Assembly: GCF_900110555.1 (NCBI RefSeq)
Contig: NZ_FOEE01000020.1
Coordinates: forward strand, 1 to 64,000
Direction: 5' to 3'
DNA from: Trujillonella endophytica
GTDB taxonomy: Bacteria; Actinomycetota; Actinomycetes; Mycobacteriales; Geodermatophilaceae
Length of the DNA: 64,000 bases
In this document: positions 24,766 through 32,997 of the stretch, one piece after another
How positions within the stretch are numbered: the first letter of the stretch is position 1
Layout: every line of letters begins with the position of its first letter
Program-made: the position numbers and the translations under genes
The notes under the pieces: model-generated
Told to the model about the DNA's origin: nothing
Database searches by the model: none
What the model saw: only the letters and a program-made list of their open reading frames with translations

Positions 24766-25935
24766 TCAGACCGACCGGCCGAGCGTGCGCCGCAGGGTCA
24801 CCGCCATGTGCTGCATCACCGGCTCGTTCCGGCCGAAGACCAGCGTCCTCGGCCGGAACGGCGCGCGCAGCCCCTCGCCCGCCTTCGCCGCCATCGCGTA
24901 GTCCTCGCCGTCCACCACCGTCTGGCACGCCCACCGCACCTGCTCCTCCAGCTCGGCGGCCTCCGCCTCCGTCGCCGGCGCCTCCCGGCGGTAGGCGTGG
25001 TGCAGCGCGACGGTCTCGTGCACCGAGTCGCCGGGGTGGACGGTGAAGATCTCGAGCCGGGTCCCGAAGACGACCGAGAAGCTGAGCCCCGGGAACAGGC
25101 GGTAGTTCAGGCTGATCTGGCCGTCGTCGACCGGGGCCCACTGCTCCTCGGGGGTGTCGCGCAGGGCGTCGACCGTGCGCATGGTGGAGGTCATCAGCGC
25201 GTGGTCGCCGTAGATGTCGGCGACCGAGGTGTTGCCGTAGACCAGGGGCCGCGCGGTCAGCTTGTGCAGGCTGGCGAAGTGGTAGGTCTCGCAGTGGGTG
25301 CCCCACACGACCTTCCAGTTCGTGGGCACGCGGTGCTCGTGCACCGCGGCGATCGACTGCCAGGTCTCGAAGCCGAACGAGGCGAACTGCTCGGCGAGCT
25401 CCGGGCCGAGGTAGCCGTCGATGGTGAAGGGCGCGTCGGGGTTGGCCGCGGCGAAGACCAGGCCGTACTTCTCCTCGGCCGGCAGCTCGATGAGGCCGCG
25501 CTCCTCGCGCCGCATGTCCGAGAAGCCCTCCGCGCCGGGGATGCCCACCAGCCGGCCCCGGGTGTCGTAGACCCAGGCGTGGAACGGGCAGGTGAACCGG
25601 CGCGTGCTGCCGCAGCCGGGCTCGACCACCCGCACCCCGCGGTGCTGGCACATGTTGAGGAACGCGCGCACCCGGCCGTCCTCGTCCCGGGTGAGCAGCA
25701 TCGGCGTGCCGGTGGCGTCGAACGTCGTCCAGGAGCCGGGACCGGGGAGGTCGCAGCTGAGCCCGACGAACATCGGCGTGCGGTTGAACAGCACCCGACG
25801 TTCCAGCTCGTACTGCTCGACGGAGGTGTAGCCCTCGAGCGGCTCCTCCATCGTGGCGGGCGCCATGTCCGTGGTCCGCCCGTCGAGCAGGGCCAGCGTG
25901 CGGCGGCCCAGTTCGCGCTGCATCTCGAGCTTCAT
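24766..25935 (-). CDS. Rieske non-heme iron oxygenase, alpha subunit
   Basis: A 389-residue aromatic-ring-hydroxylating-type oxygenase. Rieske cluster ligands are Cys96, His98, Cys116 and His119 (CQHRG, CPFHAW). The mononuclear iron site is in HCETYHFASLH with His219 and His224. Such enzymes hydroxylate rings or demethylate ethers using electrons from a reductase; no reductase or ferredoxin is encoded nearby. It is the last gene of the minus-strand operon, overlapping the upstream SnoaL gene by 4 bp. A small-subunit function could be supplied by that SnoaL-like neighbour, since RHO beta subunits share the NTF2 fold; this is inference. Confidence 0.92.
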   Translation of the reverse strand: MKLEMQRELGRRTLALLDGRTTDMAPATMEEPLEGYTSVEQYELERRVLFNRTPMFVGLSCDLPGPGSWTTFDATGTPMLLTRDEDGRVRAFLNMCQHRGVRVVEPGCGSTRRFTCPFHAWVYDTRGRLVGIPGAEGFSDMRREERGLIELPAEEKYGLVFAAANPDAPFTIDGYLGPELAEQFASFGFETWQSIAAVHEHRVPTNWKVVWGTHCETYHFASLHKLTARPLVYGNTSVADIYGDHALMTSTMRTVDALRDTPEEQWAPVDDGQISLNYRLFPGLSFSVVFGTRLEIFTVHPGDSVHETVALHHAYRREAPATEAEAAELEEQVRWACQTVVDGEDYAMAAKAGEGLRAPFRPRTLVFGRNEPVMQHMAVTLRRTLGRSV

Positions 25936-26294
25936 CGCTCTGCCTCCGGTTCGGAAAAGACGACCATCTGCGCGATCCGCCCGTCCGCGACGCGGACGAC
26001 GTCGCAGCCGACCGCGACCGCGTTCGGAAAGGTCCAGCGGACGAGGCCACGGCTCCAGCCGTGGTGGGTCTCCGGCGGCCGCACGAGTTCGGCGGTGACG
26101 CCGTCGGGCCAGGCCGACGTGTACTCGGCGACGTGCGCGACCAGCGCGTCGCGCCCACGGACCACCGGCCGGTCGTCGGGCGGCACGAACTCGACGTCGG
26201 GCGTGCAGCAGGCCTCGAGGTGCGCCCGGCGGCGCGCCGGGTCCCGCGTCACCCAGCCGGCCGACCAGTGGGTGAAGAGCTGTTCGGGCTCCAT
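25932..26294 (-). CDS. SnoaL-like protein, possible RHO beta-like partner
   Basis: A 120-residue NTF2-fold protein: LFTHWSAGWVTRDPARRRAHLEACCTPDVEFVPPDDRPVVRGRDALVAHVAEY, then WTFPNAVAVGCDVVRVADGRIAQMVVFSEPE. It is different in sequence from the two SnoaL paralogues at 22.8-23.7 kb. Its stop overlaps the Rieske oxygenase start by 4 bp, which argues for equal expression and perhaps physical partnership. It could alternatively be a free isomerase or a dehydratase. It follows the lipoyl gene after a 36-bp gap. Confidence 0.78.
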   Translation of the reverse strand: MEPEQLFTHWSAGWVTRDPARRRAHLEACCTPDVEFVPPDDRPVVRGRDALVAHVAEYTSAWPDGVTAELVRPPETHHGWSRGLVRWTFPNAVAVGCDVVRVADGRIAQMVVFSEPEAER

Positions 26295-26330
26295 GCGGCG
26301 GCTGCTCCCGGGGCGCGGTCGGTGGGCGGG

Positions 26331-26573
26331 TCAGTCGACGGTGTCGATCACGGCCAGCGCGGTGAACACGGGCACCGTCACCTCCGGCTCCACCAGGATC
26401 TCCACGAGCGTGCCCGACTCCGGCGCGACCACGATCACCGTCGCCTTCTCGGCCTCCACCTCGGCGATGTCCTCGTCCTCCACGACGGGGTCGCCCACGG
26501 CCTTGAGCCAGGTCAGCACCGTGCCCTCCGTCATGCCCATGCCGAACTGGGGCAGGTTGACCTCGACCCTCAT
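26331..26573 (-). CDS. Free-standing lipoyl-domain protein
   Basis: An 80-residue single lipoyl/biotinyl domain: VNLPQFGMGMTEGTVLTWLKAVGDPVVEDEDIAEVEAEKATV, with the modified Lys43 in EAEKATV, then APESGTLVEILVEPEVTVPVFTALAVID. The PxxGxGMTEG start and EAEKA hairpin match the lipoyl domain of 2-oxoacid dehydrogenase E2 subunits. The peripheral-binding and acyltransferase domains are absent; the frame ends right after the domain. Its start overlaps the E1beta stop by 4 bp. It therefore looks like a carrier that takes an acyl group from the E1 pair, with a separate E2 core or a different acceptor elsewhere. Confidence 0.88.
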   Translation of the reverse strand: MRVEVNLPQFGMGMTEGTVLTWLKAVGDPVVEDEDIAEVEAEKATVIVVAPESGTLVEILVEPEVTVPVFTALAVIDTVD

Positions 26574-27586
26574 CGGCCGATCAGCTCCCCGGCCGCCGCC
26601 GCGGTCGCCGCCGTGGAGGCGTTGCGCAGGACCGCCCGGACGGCGGCGTGGATGCGTTCGGGGGTCGGGTACATGAGGCGCTCCAGCACGGGACTGAACG
26701 GCGGGTGCACGTCGGGAGCGGTGACCCGGACGATGGGGGCGCGGAGGCTGTCGAAGCCCTCCTCGGCGACGCGGGCGGAGATCTCGGCCGCCGCGCCGCA
26801 GGTCCGGTGCGCGGGGTCGGCGACGACCAGCCGACCGGTCTTCGCCACCGAGTCGAGGATCGCGGCGGTGTCGAGCGGGACCAGCGTGCGCGGGTCGATG
26901 ACCTCCACCTCGATCCCCTCACCCGCGAGGTGCTCGGCCACGGTCAGCGCGGCGGGCACGGCGTCCCCGATGGCGACCACCGTGACGTCGCTGCCCTCCC
27001 GGGCCACCGCCGCCCGGCCGATCGGCACGAGGTGGTCGCCGTCGGGCACCTCGCCCTTGCGGCCCCACAGCATCAGCGGCTCGAAGTACACGACGGGGTC
27101 GTCGTCCCGGATGGCGGACTTCAGCAGGCCGAGGGCGTCGGCCGGGGTGGACGGCACGACGATCTTCAGCCCCGGCACGTTCATCAGCTGCGGATAGGGC
27201 CGGTCCGAGTGCTGGGCGGCGGTGGCGTTGGCGTACTTCATCGCCGCGCGGAACACGATCGGGACGCTGGTCTGCCCGCCGAACAGGTAGCGGTTCTTGG
27301 CTGCGTGGTTGACCAGCTGGTCCCACGCCACGTACATGAGGTTGGAGATCGTGTAGTCGACGATCGGCCGGAGGCCGGTCATCGCCGCGCCGATCGCCGC
27401 GCCGGTGAAGCCCTCCTCGGAGATCGGCATGATCGGCACCCGATCGGGCCCGAACTCGTCGACGAACCCGTTGGTCGGCATCGTCCAGAACCGCGCGTCC
27501 TCGCAGAAGACGACGACGGCGGGGTCGCGGCGCATCTCCTCGAGCATCGCCGCGCGGATCGCGTCGCGGTAGCTCATCGTCCTCAT
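26570..27586 (-). CDS. 2-oxoacid dehydrogenase E1 beta subunit
   Basis: A 338-residue transketolase-like pyrimidine-binding and C-terminal domain protein of the PdhB/AcoB/BkdB family: MSYRDAIRAAMLEEMRRDPAVVVFCEDA, MPISEEGFTGAAIGAAMTGLRPIVDYTISNLMYVAWDQLVNHAAK, GLKIVVPSTPADALGLLKSAIRDDDPVVYFEP and IEVEVIDPRTLVPLDTAAILDSVAKTGRLVV. It pairs with E1alpha for thiamine-diphosphate-dependent decarboxylation of a 2-oxo acid. ATG 27586 overlaps the E1alpha stop by 4 bp. Which oxo acid is used cannot be told from sequence. Confidence 0.93.
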   Translation of the reverse strand: MRTMSYRDAIRAAMLEEMRRDPAVVVFCEDARFWTMPTNGFVDEFGPDRVPIMPISEEGFTGAAIGAAMTGLRPIVDYTISNLMYVAWDQLVNHAAKNRYLFGGQTSVPIVFRAAMKYANATAAQHSDRPYPQLMNVPGLKIVVPSTPADALGLLKSAIRDDDPVVYFEPLMLWGRKGEVPDGDHLVPIGRAAVAREGSDVTVVAIGDAVPAALTVAEHLAGEGIEVEVIDPRTLVPLDTAAILDSVAKTGRLVVADPAHRTCGAAAEISARVAEEGFDSLRAPIVRVTAPDVHPPFSPVLERLMYPTPERIHAAVRAVLRNASTAATAAAAGELIGR

Positions 27587-28599
27587 CGCGCGGCTCCTGC
27601 CACCGGGACGGCGTCGCGCCGCGGGCTCGGCTCGATCGGGGTGGCCCAGAGGTCCTCGTACAGCTCCTCCGGCGCGGGCATCGGGCTGCGCTTGGCGAAG
27701 GTCACCGCGGCGGCCACCTCCGCGGCGACGTCGGCGTCGAGCTGGTCGAGCAGCGCCACATCGACCCCGGAGTCGAGCAGCCGGGCCCGCAGCAGGTCGA
27801 TCGGGTCGCGGGTGCGCCACTGCTCGAGCTCCTCGACGGCCCGGTGGCCGAGGTCGAGGGTGCCGTACTCGGCGTGGTCGCGATATCGGTAGGTCCGGGC
27901 CTCGACGAGGGTGGGGCCGCCGCCGGCGCGCCCGCGCTCGACCGCCGCCGACACCGCTTCGTGCACGGCGCCGACGTCCTGCCCGTCGACCTCGATGCCG
28001 GGCATGCGGTAGGCCGCTGCGCGCGCGGCGATGCTGTCGGCGGCCATCGTGTCGGCCAGCGCCGTCGACATCGCGTAGAGGTTGTTCTCGCAGACGAAGA
28101 CCACGCCCAGGTTCCAGGCGGCGGCGAGGTTCAGCCCCTCGTGGAACGAGCCGATGTTGGCCGCGCCGTCACCGAAGAAGGCCAGCGCCACCTGGTCGGT
28201 GCCACGGACGCGGGCGCTGTAGGCGGCGCCGACGGCCTGCGGGATGCCGGCCCCGACGATCGCCGTCTCGCCCAGGCTGCCGACCGAGAAGTCGGCGAGG
28301 TGCATCGAGCCGCCCTTGCCGCGGCAGACCCCGGTCGCGCGGCCCATCAGCTCCGCCATGAGCGGCCCCATGTCGGCACCCTTGGCGATGGGGTGCCCGT
28401 GCGAGCGGTGGTAGCCGACCATGTAGTCCTCGCGGCGCAGCGCCAGGCAGGAGCCGACGATCGCGCCCTCCTGCCCGATGCAGATGTGCACCGAGCCGGC
28501 GATGCCCTGCCCCTTGCGGACGATGCTCATCGCGGCCTCTTCGAAGCGGCGGATCCGCACCATCCGCCGCAGCGCGTCCAGCTGCAGGTCGGTATCCAT
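27583..28599 (-). CDS. 2-oxoacid dehydrogenase E1 alpha subunit
   Basis: A 338-residue TPP-binding subunit of the PdhA/AcoA family. The thiamine diphosphate motif runs from GDGAANIGSFHEGLN at residue 143 to NN at 172-173. Other landmarks are CIGQEGAIVGS, HRSHGHPIAKGAD, RGKGGSMHLADFSVGSLGETAIVGAGIPQAVGAAYSAR and EARTYRYRDHAEYG. The C-terminal tail is Pro/Arg-rich. It is the first gene of the minus-strand operon and lies downstream of operator copy 5. It probably cleaves an acyl unit from a pathway 2-oxo acid, or an acetoin-like diketone derivative, onto the lipoyl protein. Confidence 0.93.
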   Translation of the reverse strand: MDTDLQLDALRRMVRIRRFEEAAMSIVRKGQGIAGSVHICIGQEGAIVGSCLALRREDYMVGYHRSHGHPIAKGADMGPLMAELMGRATGVCRGKGGSMHLADFSVGSLGETAIVGAGIPQAVGAAYSARVRGTDQVALAFFGDGAANIGSFHEGLNLAAAWNLGVVFVCENNLYAMSTALADTMAADSIAARAAAYRMPGIEVDGQDVGAVHEAVSAAVERGRAGGGPTLVEARTYRYRDHAEYGTLDLGHRAVEELEQWRTRDPIDLLRARLLDSGVDVALLDQLDADVAAEVAAAVTFAKRSPMPAPEELYEDLWATPIEPSPRRDAVPVAGAAR

Positions 28600-28629
28600 G
28601 CCACGTCCGTCCCGGGGGTCGAGGGCGAT

Positions 28630-28645
28630 GCAAGAACAACCTTGC
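28630..28645. promoter_or_regulatory. TetR-type operator copy 5
   Basis: GCAAGAACAACCTTGC, 31 bp upstream of the E1alpha start. On the minus strand a TTGACA -35 box lies at 28666-28661, so the operator covers the expected -10 region. It is the copy at the far end of the cluster and controls the whole E1-lipoyl-SnoaL-Rieske operon. Confidence 0.78.
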
Positions 28646-28723
28646 GTACCGGTCGGGCGATGTCAACGCGGCGGCCGCCTCGCAGGGGCCCGGCCCGAGC
28701 GGCGTGAGGGGCGGGGTCCTTCG

Positions 28724-31700
28724 TCAGGCGAGGGCGGCGTCGATCGCCTTGTAGATCCGCTGCTCGGAGACCGCGCGGGCCGTGCCCAGCTGCTGGGCGA
28801 ACAGCGCCACCCGCAGCTCCTCGATCATCCAGCGCACCCGGGTCACCGGGTCGTCCGGAGCACCGCTCGGCGGGCGCTGCCGGCGTGCCTGCTCGTACTC
28901 CGCGGTCACCGCCTCGACCTGGTGCATCCCCAGCGCGTCCCGGACGGCGTTGGCGGGCAGCCTCTCCAGCCGGTGCGCCATCCCCGCGAGGTAACGGACG
29001 ACGTCGGGCAGCCGGCGCCGGCCGATGGCGACGACGAAGCCCGTGTGCAGCAGGCCGGCCATCTGCCGGCGGAGGTCGGCGACGGCGGCGTCGGGCACCC
29101 GCCGGCCGGCCGCCCCACCCAGCGCCACGGCGACCTCGCGGGCCTGGGTGAGCACCGCTTCCACCCGGGTCACGGTGTCCTTCGTCAGCTGCGGCAGCTG
29201 CGCCTTGGCGGTCGCGACGAGCGCGCCGAAGGCGGCCTCCTCGCGCGGCGGGCCGCCGGCCGCGGTGATCAGCTCGTCGGCGGCGGCCTCCACGCAGTCG
29301 GCCACCAGGTCGGGGATCTCGCCGTCGGGGTTGAACTGCAGCGCCAACCGCGAGCGCGGGCCCAGCCCCTTGACCACCTGCCGGGCCGGGGACCCGGCGG
29401 CCAGCACGAGCAACCGGCGCACCCCCCGCCGGTGCAGCCGCAGGGCCTCGGCCTCGGTGGCGACGACCCGCACGCCGGCGGTCTCCCCCTCGTCGACGAC
29501 CGCGGGGAAGGCGTCGACGACGTGGCCCCCGCGGCGGACCTCCACCGTCCGCGGCAGGTCGCCGATCGTCCAGGCGGTCAGCCCCGTGCGCTCCAGGTCG
29601 ACGGCGGCCCGGGCCAGGCTCGCCCGCGCCTGCGGCGCCACCTCGGCGCGCAGCGCCTGCAGGTCCTTGCCGCTGGCCAGCGTCCGATGGCGGTCGTCGA
29701 CCACCCGGAAGGTGGCGCGCAGGTGATCGGGCACCTGCGCGGGAGCCCACGCATCCGGCGGCACGACCGTCCCCGCGGAGCGCCGCAGCTCCCGCTCGAG
29801 CGCGGGCAGCAGCGGCTCGGTGAGCTCGATCCGCGGCAGGATCTCGCGGACCCGGTCGGGGATGGGCACCAGCGCGCGCCGCAACTGCTTGGGCAGCGTG
29901 CGCAGCAGCGCCGTCACCAGCTCCTCGCGCAGGCCGGGCACGGTGAACGCCAGCGAGCTGCTCGCCGTCCGCTCGGCGACGGCGTCCAGCACCGCCAGCG
30001 GGACGTCGACGGTGACGCCGTCCTCCGGCGCGCCGGGCGCGAAGGCGTAGGACAGCGGCAGCGTCAGCCCCTGCGTCAGGGGGACGGCGTCCGGGAAGTC
30101 CTCCTCGCGGACCTGCCCGGCGGCCGCGGCGTCGGTCAGGTCGTCCGGCGTCAGCGTCATCAGGTCCGGCGTCCGCCGCCGGGCCTCCTTCCACCACCGG
30201 TCGAAGTGCCGGGTGGAGACGACGTCGGCCGGGATCCGCGCGTCGTAGAGGTCGAACAGCGTCTCGTCGTCGACCCGGATGTCCCGGCGGCGGGCACGCT
30301 CCTCGAGCTCCGCGACCCGCTCGAGCGCACGCAGGTTCTCGGCCCAGAACCGGTGGTGCGTCGTCCACTCGCCCTGCACCAGCGCATGCCGGATGAACAG
30401 CTCGCGGGAGACGACCGGGTCGATCGAGCCGTACTGCACGCGGCGGCCCACGACGAGCGGCAGCCCGTAGAGGGTCACCCGCTCGGTGGCGACGACGGAG
30501 CCGCGCTTGGCGTCCCACCGCGGCTCGGAGTACTCGCGCTTGACCAGGTGGCCGGCCAACTCCTCGACCCGCTCGGGGTCGATCCGCGCGACCGTGCGGG
30601 CGAACAGCCGGCTGGTCTCGACGAGCTCCGCGGCGACCACCCAGCGCGGCGGCTTCCGCGCCAGCGGGGTGCCGGGCGCGATCACGAACCGGGCGTTGCG
30701 GACGCCGAGGTACTCCCGACCGCCGCGGCGCCGGTCGCCGTCCTTGGCCTTGCCGTCCTGGCGCGCGCCCTCCTCGATCTGCTGCCCGATCTGCGACAGC
30801 AGCCCGGCCAGCAGCGCGGTCGTGATGCCCCGCTCGTCGGGCTCGGGGGCCGGCTCGCCCAGCGTCATGCCGAGCCGGCGGACGGTGCCGCGCAGCTGGC
30901 CGTAGAGGTCCTGCCACTCGCGGATCCGCAGGTAGTGCAGGAACTCCCGCTTCACGGTGCGCCGGAACGCGCTGCCGGACAGGGCGTCCTGCCGCTCCTC
31001 CAGGTAGCGCCACAGGTTGAGCAGGGCGAGGAAGTCGGAGTTCTCGTCGGCGAAGCGGGCGTGCATCTGATCGGCTGCCTGCTGGTGCTCGGCCGGCCGC
31101 TCCCGCGGGTCCTGGATGGTCAGGCCGGCGGCGATGACCAGCACCTCGTCGAGCACGCCGCGGCGGTCGGCCTCGACGACCATGCGCGCGATCCGGGGGT
31201 CCAGCGGCAGCGCGGCGAGCGCCCGCCCGGTCGGGGTCAGCGCCCCGGCCGATCCCTCGGAGGCCCCGTCGAGAGCCCCCAGCTCGGTGAGCAGGGCGAG
31301 CCCGTCGGCGACCGCTCGGCGGTCCGGCGGGTCGATGAAGGGGAAGTCCGCGACGTCGCCCAGGCCCAGCGCTGCCATCTGCAGCAGCACCGCCGCGAGG
31401 CTGGTGCGCAGGATCTCCGGGTCGGTGTACTCGGGGCGGCCGTCGAAGTCGGCCTCGCTGTACAGCCGGATCGCGATGCCGTCGGAGGTGCGGCCGCACC
31501 GGCCGGAACGCTGCCTGGCCGAGGCCTGGCTGACCGGCTCGATCGGCAGCCGCTGCACCTTCGTCCGGGCGCTGTACCGGGAGATGCGCGCGGTGCCGGG
31601 GTCGACGACGTAGCGGATGCCCGGAACCGTCAGTGACGTCTCGGCGACGTTGGTGGCGAGCACGACCCGGCGGCCGGTGTGCGGCTCGAAGACCCGGTGC

Positions 31701-32818
31701 TGGTCGGCCGCCGACAGCCGCGAGTAGAGCGGCAGCACTTCCACGCCCGGAAAGCGGTCGGTCAGCGCGTCCGCGGTGTCCCTGATCTCCCGCTCGCCGG
31801 CGAGGAAGACCAGGACGTCACCGTGCCCCTCGCCGACCAGCTCGTCGACGGCGTCGCCGATGGCGGTGACCTGGTCGCGGTCGGGATCGGCGTCCGGGTC
31901 GTCGGGGTCCACCACGGGCCGGTACCGGATCTCCACCGGGTAGGTCCGGCCCGAGACCTCGACCACGGGGACCTCCGCGCCGCCGTCGTCCTCCCCCTGT
32001 GCAATTCCGCGGAATTGCCCAGGGGCACCTCCGCGGAATTGCCCAGGGGCGGCGTCACGGTTCTGCCCGGAGCCCTGCCCCTTCCCACCGAGGCCTGTGA
32101 AGTGCTTCGCGATCCGCTCGACGTCGATGGTCGCCGAGGTGATCACGACCTTGAGGTCGGGACGGCGGGGCAGGATCCGGGCGAGGTAGCCCAGCAGGAA
32201 GTCGATGTTGAGGCTGCGCTCGTGCGCCTCGTCGATGATCAGCGTGTCGTACTGGCGGAGCAGGCGGTCGTGCGCGATCTCGGCGAGGAGTACGCCGTCG
32301 GTCATGACCTTGACCAGCGTCGAGTCCGACACCTGGTCGGTGAACCGCACCTTCCAGCCGACGACGTCGCCCAGCGGACGGTCGAGCTCCTCGGCGATCC
32401 GCTCGGCCACGGTGCGGGCCGCGATCCGCCGCGGCTGGGTGTGCCCGATCCGGCCGCGCACCCCCCGACCGAGCTCGAGCGCGATCTTGGGCAGCTGGGT
32501 GGTCTTGCCCGACCCGGTCTCGCCGGCGACCACGACCACCTGGGAGTCGCGCAGGGCCGCGGCGATGTCGTCGCGCCGGGCGGAGACGGGCAGCTCGGCG
32601 GGGTAGGTGATCGGCGGGACGGCGGCGCGGCGGCGCGCGATCCGCTGCTCGGCGGCGACGAGGTCCGCGACGACCCGCTCGCGCTGGCGGGCCCGCGCCT
32701 CGGGGTCGCGGGTGCGCCGCGTGCCGTCCAGGCGGCGGGCCAGGCGGTGCTCGTCCTCGACGGTCAGCCCGGCCAGGCGCGCCCGGAGGTCGCCGGCGGC
32801 AGGAGCGTCGGCAGCCAC
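28724..32818 (-). CDS. hrpA: ATP-dependent RNA helicase HrpA
   Basis: A 1364-residue DEAH-box helicase. Motifs in order: Walker A GETGSGKTTQLPK at 99-111, DEAH at 196-199, SAT at 228-230, the QRSGRCGR motif near 435, then helicase-associated and OB-fold regions and the HrpA-specific C-terminal domain (DUF3418-like, LRPYDLM-type segment VSRHFDRWWKEARR). Usual HrpA is about 1300 residues. The excess includes a Gly/Gln-rich insert at about residues 242-282, between SAT and EVSGRTYPVEIRYRP, that contains an APGQFRG repeat made by a palindromic DNA repeat. The start was set at GTG 32818, with GAGGAG 7-8 nt upstream. Confidence 0.95.
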   Translation of the reverse strand: MAADAPAAGDLRARLAGLTVEDEHRLARRLDGTRRTRDPEARARQRERVVADLVAAEQRIARRRAAVPPITYPAELPVSARRDDIAAALRDSQVVVVAGETGSGKTTQLPKIALELGRGVRGRIGHTQPRRIAARTVAERIAEELDRPLGDVVGWKVRFTDQVSDSTLVKVMTDGVLLAEIAHDRLLRQYDTLIIDEAHERSLNIDFLLGYLARILPRRPDLKVVITSATIDVERIAKHFTGLGGKGQGSGQNRDAAPGQFRGGAPGQFRGIAQGEDDGGAEVPVVEVSGRTYPVEIRYRPVVDPDDPDADPDRDQVTAIGDAVDELVGEGHGDVLVFLAGEREIRDTADALTDRFPGVEVLPLYSRLSAADQHRVFEPHTGRRVVLATNVAETSLTVPGIRYVVDPGTARISRYSARTKVQRLPIEPVSQASARQRSGRCGRTSDGIAIRLYSEADFDGRPEYTDPEILRTSLAAVLLQMAALGLGDVADFPFIDPPDRRAVADGLALLTELGALDGASEGSAGALTPTGRALAALPLDPRIARMVVEADRRGVLDEVLVIAAGLTIQDPRERPAEHQQAADQMHARFADENSDFLALLNLWRYLEERQDALSGSAFRRTVKREFLHYLRIREWQDLYGQLRGTVRRLGMTLGEPAPEPDERGITTALLAGLLSQIGQQIEEGARQDGKAKDGDRRRGGREYLGVRNARFVIAPGTPLARKPPRWVVAAELVETSRLFARTVARIDPERVEELAGHLVKREYSEPRWDAKRGSVVATERVTLYGLPLVVGRRVQYGSIDPVVSRELFIRHALVQGEWTTHHRFWAENLRALERVAELEERARRRDIRVDDETLFDLYDARIPADVVSTRHFDRWWKEARRRTPDLMTLTPDDLTDAAAAGQVREEDFPDAVPLTQGLTLPLSYAFAPGAPEDGVTVDVPLAVLDAVAERTASSSLAFTVPGLREELVTALLRTLPKQLRRALVPIPDRVREILPRIELTEPLLPALERELRRSAGTVVPPDAWAPAQVPDHLRATFRVVDDRHRTLASGKDLQALRAEVAPQARASLARAAVDLERTGLTAWTIGDLPRTVEVRRGGHVVDAFPAVVDEGETAGVRVVATEAEALRLHRRGVRRLLVLAAGSPARQVVKGLGPRSRLALQFNPDGEIPDLVADCVEAAADELITAAGGPPREEAAFGALVATAKAQLPQLTKDTVTRVEAVLTQAREVAVALGGAAGRRVPDAAVADLRRQMAGLLHTGFVVAIGRRRLPDVVRYLAGMAHRLERLPANAVRDALGMHQVEAVTAEYEQARRQRPPSGAPDDPVTRVRWMIEELRVALFAQQLGTARAVSEQRIYKAIDAALA
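32001..32050. repeat. Palindromic repeat inserted in the hrpA reading frame
   Basis: GCAATTCCGCGGAATTGC at 32001-32018 is a perfect 18-bp palindrome. TCCGCGGAATTGCCCAGG starts at 32006 and again at 32030, a 24-bp (8-codon) tandem period. The CGCGGAATTGC core is shared with the intergenic array at 2337-2406. The unit is translated as APGQFRG in HrpA and keeps the frame. Confidence 0.8.
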
Positions 32819-32997
32819 GGTCGCTCTCCTCTCCGGTGCTGGTGGGGTCGCCCCCATCGGGTGGCGGGCGCGGTCCGGGCAGGAGTGAGGAACCTGTCCC
32901 CGGGTATCGGCACCCCAGGATCCCACTCCGCGCGGCGGGGCATCCGCCCCGCGTCCGGACGCGCCGCCGGACCCGGCGCGCAGCCGCATGCAGGGTG

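Noticed and set aside
28478-31636. A 1052-codon plus-strand open frame opposite hrpA
   Set aside because: It is antisense to a clear HrpA helicase and has the Gly/Arg/Gln/Asp-rich composition of the opposite strand of high-GC genes; no ribosome site and no domain.
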